Assembly (NCBI RefSeq): GCF_022581195.2
Contig: NC_061473.1
Location: forward strand, 5,642,001-5,706,000
Direction of reading: 5' to 3'
DNA length: 64,000 bases
Origin: Helicoverpa zea
Lineage: Eukaryota; Arthropoda; Insecta; Lepidoptera; Noctuidae
Shown here: positions 60,816 through 64,000 of the stretch, one piece after another
Position numbering within the stretch: position 1 is the first letter of the stretch
How the letters are laid out: every line of letters starts with the position of its first letter
The notes under the pieces: generated by a model
Databases searched by the model: none
What the model saw: the letters and a program-made list of their open reading frames with translations, nothing else
Told to the model about the DNA's origin: nothing
Program-made: the position numbers and the translations under genes

Positions 60816-61019
60816 GAACGAAATATAGCACAGTATAATGATAAAGGCTCTGATTTACTATGGCATTAGTGGCATCAATGTGAACCATGGGAATCTAGAG
60901 AAAATCAGGTGTAAACATCAAATATTTTCCTCATTTCAATGGGGAATTTAAACGACCAAGTTTGACGGATTTGAGAAATCATTTTTTTGTAGTGAAAGAG
61001 TATACTCGCCGTTTATTTC

Positions 61020-61235
61020 CATTGTCATCAGGTCAGGATCTGATGATGGAAATCCTGAGAAATCGAGGGCAACTATAAGAAATTGTAGGCATGCATAGGA
61101 TTAAAACTTGATTCTCAGATGTATGTCTGGTGATACTATCAAACAGTGAAGGTTTAGAGCTTATCTGATGATGGAGACGTGAGAAAGTCGAGAGAACTCT
61201 CTCCGTCTTACCACAAAAACTTTTAAACGTCAGTT
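61020..61235 (-). repeat. inverted copy of the foldback composite body
   Basis: The reverse complement matches 33880-34170 in content (GATGATGGAAATCCTGAGAA, ATCGAGGGCAACT, CAGTGAAGGTTTRGAGC). It ends just before the P-like element. Confidence 0.6.
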
Positions 61236-61246
61236 TATGCCTTGTC

Positions 61247-62966
61247 CACGGAGGACAAAAGACTAGCGGAGATGCCCTAAAGCAGGTAGGTCACGCGCCT
61301 TCAGGTAGGTCAAATACGTCACGACTACGTCACGGCAGGCGTGGCTGGACACCGCCCATATACCGTCCTTCACATCAAACTGACATCTTGTCATAGTTGT
61401 ATTATTACAACAATTTCAACAGATTTTATTTGTTACTCGATTAAAACGATTAAATGCGCTATCATTAATTGTAGAAATTGCTCAGGATCCAAAGTCAATC
61501 ATACCGATAGGATAACATTTCACGTGTAGGTAATATTTTAGCTTTAAAACATATTTTTTGCTAGAGACATCTGTCGTCGAATAGCTGCATTTCTAGAACT
61601 TCTAAGTGAATTTGTATTATTTTCGTATCAATCTTTTATCAATGTATATTATTGGTATCAATTTTTTGCCTTAAAAATAGCTTAATTTTTCCTTGCATCG
61701 TACAAGCTTTTTTATTTACAAACCAAAATATATGATACCATGAAAATTTAAAATTATAAAAACACCATCTTTCGGTAAGTAGTCGACTTAATATTTGAAG
61801 TAAAATTGTGTTCATCAAGACAAAGAGACCCGTTACAAAATTAAATGCTACCAGGCATAGAAAATTCACTCACCCATTCTTTTAAAAGGTCGTATTTAAA
61901 ATCATACCTCTATGTATTTTTTTTGTTTTATCTAAAAAAAAACATAAAGGTAAAAAGTACTTTTGTAAGAAGATTTCTCGATATATGTGAATATGAATTT
62001 CTATGTTAGGGTGGATGAACAAGGATTTTCCTGTCTATGTAGAAGGAATATTTTTCAGTTAAAAATTATAGGTAGGTACTGTGTTATATAAGATGAGACG
62101 AAAATTGGTGTAGATTTATTTATATTCATCATCAGCAATGTTTTACATAGGTATATCTCTCTTCCCGTACATACTTTTTGAATGTACCTTTACTCAGAGC
62201 AACATGCTACACACATAAAGTCTGCTATTTAGTGGATGCGCCGTTATTATATAGTTGTGAAAACTCTGATAAACACTGACCCTATAATTTTAATTCCCAT
62301 TTTTCTTGGTGAATTTCATAACATGGCAACATTGAAAATAACAACAGTCATCATCAGCACGGTTCTAGAACAAATAGAACAAATTTTCGTGCTTGTGACG
62401 CCGTAGTGGCTAGTAGACGAACTAACACAATGACATAAGTTGATACTTAAATTACACAATGGGGGTATTTTAGACCGGTGGTGAATAAAAATGATTTTTA
62501 ATCGAGTCTCCATTTATTGATTCCTAGTAGAATTATACCTACCTATTTCATTTTTGAGGGTGTAAAGAAATTGTTGTGGGGCAATTTTTTCGAAAAATAA
62601 TACTTATATAAGTACAATTTTTCTATCTTTTTTATCTCTCTCTTTTTCTTCGTTCATTTCAAATGAATGCTTGTTCAAACTTTCCAATTCAATTACTATT
62701 TTTAAAGAATTAATAAGTTTGAGTATTTACTTTACTTTTTAGTATGTCACTAGTGGTCGATGTTAGTTTAGGGTTAGATTTTAATTATCCTATTCCACGC
62801 TAGATGGATTTACAAAAAATGGGCGGCTTCCCATAAAAGGCGTATAAGGGTGGAGCACGGGTGGAGACAGTAACGTTCCTCGTCCCCCGCTCACCCGAAT
62901 TTTGGCGCGCTGCTTTGTTAGGAGATTTTACGTTAGGGCACCTCCGCTAGTCTTTAGTCCTCCGTG
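61247..62966 (+). mobile_element. P-element-like DNA transposon, 1,720 bp, non-autonomous
   Basis: 34-bp TIRs beginning CACGGAGGAC match with 2 differences (61247-61280 and 62933-62966). Perfect 8-bp flanking duplications GCCTTGTC lie at 61239-61246 and 62967-62974. CA-starting TIRs, 8-bp duplications and an internal THAP-type finger are together the signature of the P superfamily. No transposase catalytic part was found, so it probably moved in trans. Confidence 0.85.
61446..61529 (+). pseudogene. THAP zinc-finger N-terminal fragment of a P-type transposase
   Basis: The frame IKCAIINCRNCSGSK then DRITFH gives the C-x4-C-x-N...FH opening of a THAP DNA-binding domain. The codon expected to be ATG just before IKC reads ACG; an upstream in-frame ATG exists at 61341. 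The frame stops right after FHV at a possible GTAGGT donor, and I did not find the second half of the finger (Cys, His, AVPTIF). Confidence 0.6.
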
Positions 62967-63094
62967 GCCTTGTCTAAAAAAATGTCAAATTATGACGTTG
63001 ACATATGGTTCATTTTGCAGCCAAAATTTTTTTAGACAAGTGTAAAACAGGGGTTTAAGTTTTTGTAGTAAGGCCAGGTATGTTTTAGTTACGT

Positions 63095-64000
63095 CGTTTG
63101 GGCTTATAATATTCGTATTGACGAGAACTTTTCACAAAAGTTAAAAATAAAAACTTTTTACAAAAAAAAAACAACTTCTAAAACAACAAGAAAACTGTTT
63201 ATATGCATCGGTCTAGATCTCGGTGGTTAAATAAATATAGATGCATCCTCTAGACACCGACTTCTAGACCGATGCACCTAACATCTTTTTAATTTCTTTC
63301 TTGCTTTTGTTTTCTTGTTGCTTTTTTATATGTTTGAAGTTGGATTTGTTTGTAAAATGCTACAAAATAAAATAATGCCGACTTTATAAAACAAAGAAAG
63401 GGACAGAATTACACTTTTGTCAAGGCTCTAGAAACGTAAAGCCAGCAGCCCCGAATCCTACTCTCTAGAAGTCGTTGTTACAATTCGACAGCTACAAGTC
63501 GTCAGGCGGTTTCGAAAAAAACCTGAAACTGGGGCTCTTTAGGTGATTAATCCCTCAAAAATAAAAGATCCCATTCCTGCAATGGCTGCTTTAACCCAAG
63601 TTAGTAGTGAATTCTCATCACCTAAAATAAAATAAGCTCCAACACAAGGTTACGTTATAAATTGTAAAGGAGTTCCCATAACTATATCTGATCTTAGCTG
63701 TCGATCCCACAATGGCAGTCAAACCTATCTTTGTGGAAAGTCTTCGCCAATACGAATAAAATAAGCCCAAACACGTGGTAGTTGCAACATACCGTTCGGG
63801 AGTTCCCTTGACTCTCTGTAGTCTCCATAATCAAATCAGCTCCAAACCTTCACTGTTTACCAGTACCCTCAAAAATACACTCACATGTCTGGTTATGACT
63901 CGATGCGTGCCTACAATATTCAAGAGTTGCCCTCGATTTCTCAGGGTTTCCAGATCCTCATCAGATCCTGGTCATCCGGATTGGCTTTAACAATAAAAAC
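63095..64000. mobile_element. second foldback composite copy, running off the window
   Basis: A palindromic segment (about 63145-63355, with ACCGACTTCTAGACCGATGC at its centre) is followed by CACGTGGTAGTTGCAACATA, TCCAAACCTTCACTG and TTGCCCTCGATTTCTCAGGG, the same order as 33536-34170. 63100-63150 also holds an inverted piece of the same unit. Confidence 0.6.

Overview
This window looks like nuclear DNA of a moth or butterfly (Lepidoptera). It is AT-rich, has one long multi-exon gene with canonical GT-AG splice sites, and is full of repeat types typical of lepidopteran genomes: Lep1-like Helitrons ending in CTRR, RTE-like LINE tails, a tRNA-derived SINE, hAT and foldback MITEs, and (TCTG)n-bearing repeats. 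There is no bacterial or organellar signal.

The dominant gene is anillin (Drosophila homologue scraps), on the minus strand from the start codon at 44910 down to the left edge. I could chain 20 coding exons by hand. Every splice phase matches, giving about 1,217 codons without a stop. The chain starts MDPFTQRMLERARARQEK, runs through the disordered N-terminal half (RRPL box, NNWEDDL motif, proline-rich stretch) and enters the anillin homology domain (ISQASQALNLC to FLTAFDDVS). The PH domain and the stop codon should lie left of base 1. The 5' half is spread over large introns (12.4, 10.8 and 8.1 kb), while the 3' half is compact (exons 11 to 20 in about 5 kb).

Layout. 1-5104: clustered 3' exons with a LINE remnant, a 12-bp minisatellite, a perfect hairpin, a broken partial exon duplicate and a 191-bp Helitron in the introns. 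5105-13188: intron 10 with MITEs, a foldback, a TIR element carrying a small two-exon ORF, and a SINE. 13189-16815: exons 8 to 10. 16816-29192: intron 7 with a 995-bp hAT MITE. 29193-29787: the large exon 7. 29788-40613: intron 6 with a foldback/tandem composite. 40614-44910: exons 1 to 6. 45121-51121: intergenic repeats, including a 1,042-bp Helitron, plus one orphan coding exon at 49291-49399 that may start a second minus-strand gene. 51122-59374: an LTR-type element with two identical 324-bp terminal repeats, no recognisable pol, and an interior built largely of tandem arrays (nine near-identical 164-bp units). 59375-64000: more repeats and a 1,720-bp P-element-like transposon with an 8-bp target duplication and a THAP-type zinc-finger fragment.

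The genes do not form a pathway. The biology is one cytokinesis scaffold gene plus a dense record of mobile-element activity, some of it recent (identical LTRs, perfect target duplications). Everything was read by eye: exon joins rest on phase, splice sites and remembered family motifs; no database search was run.
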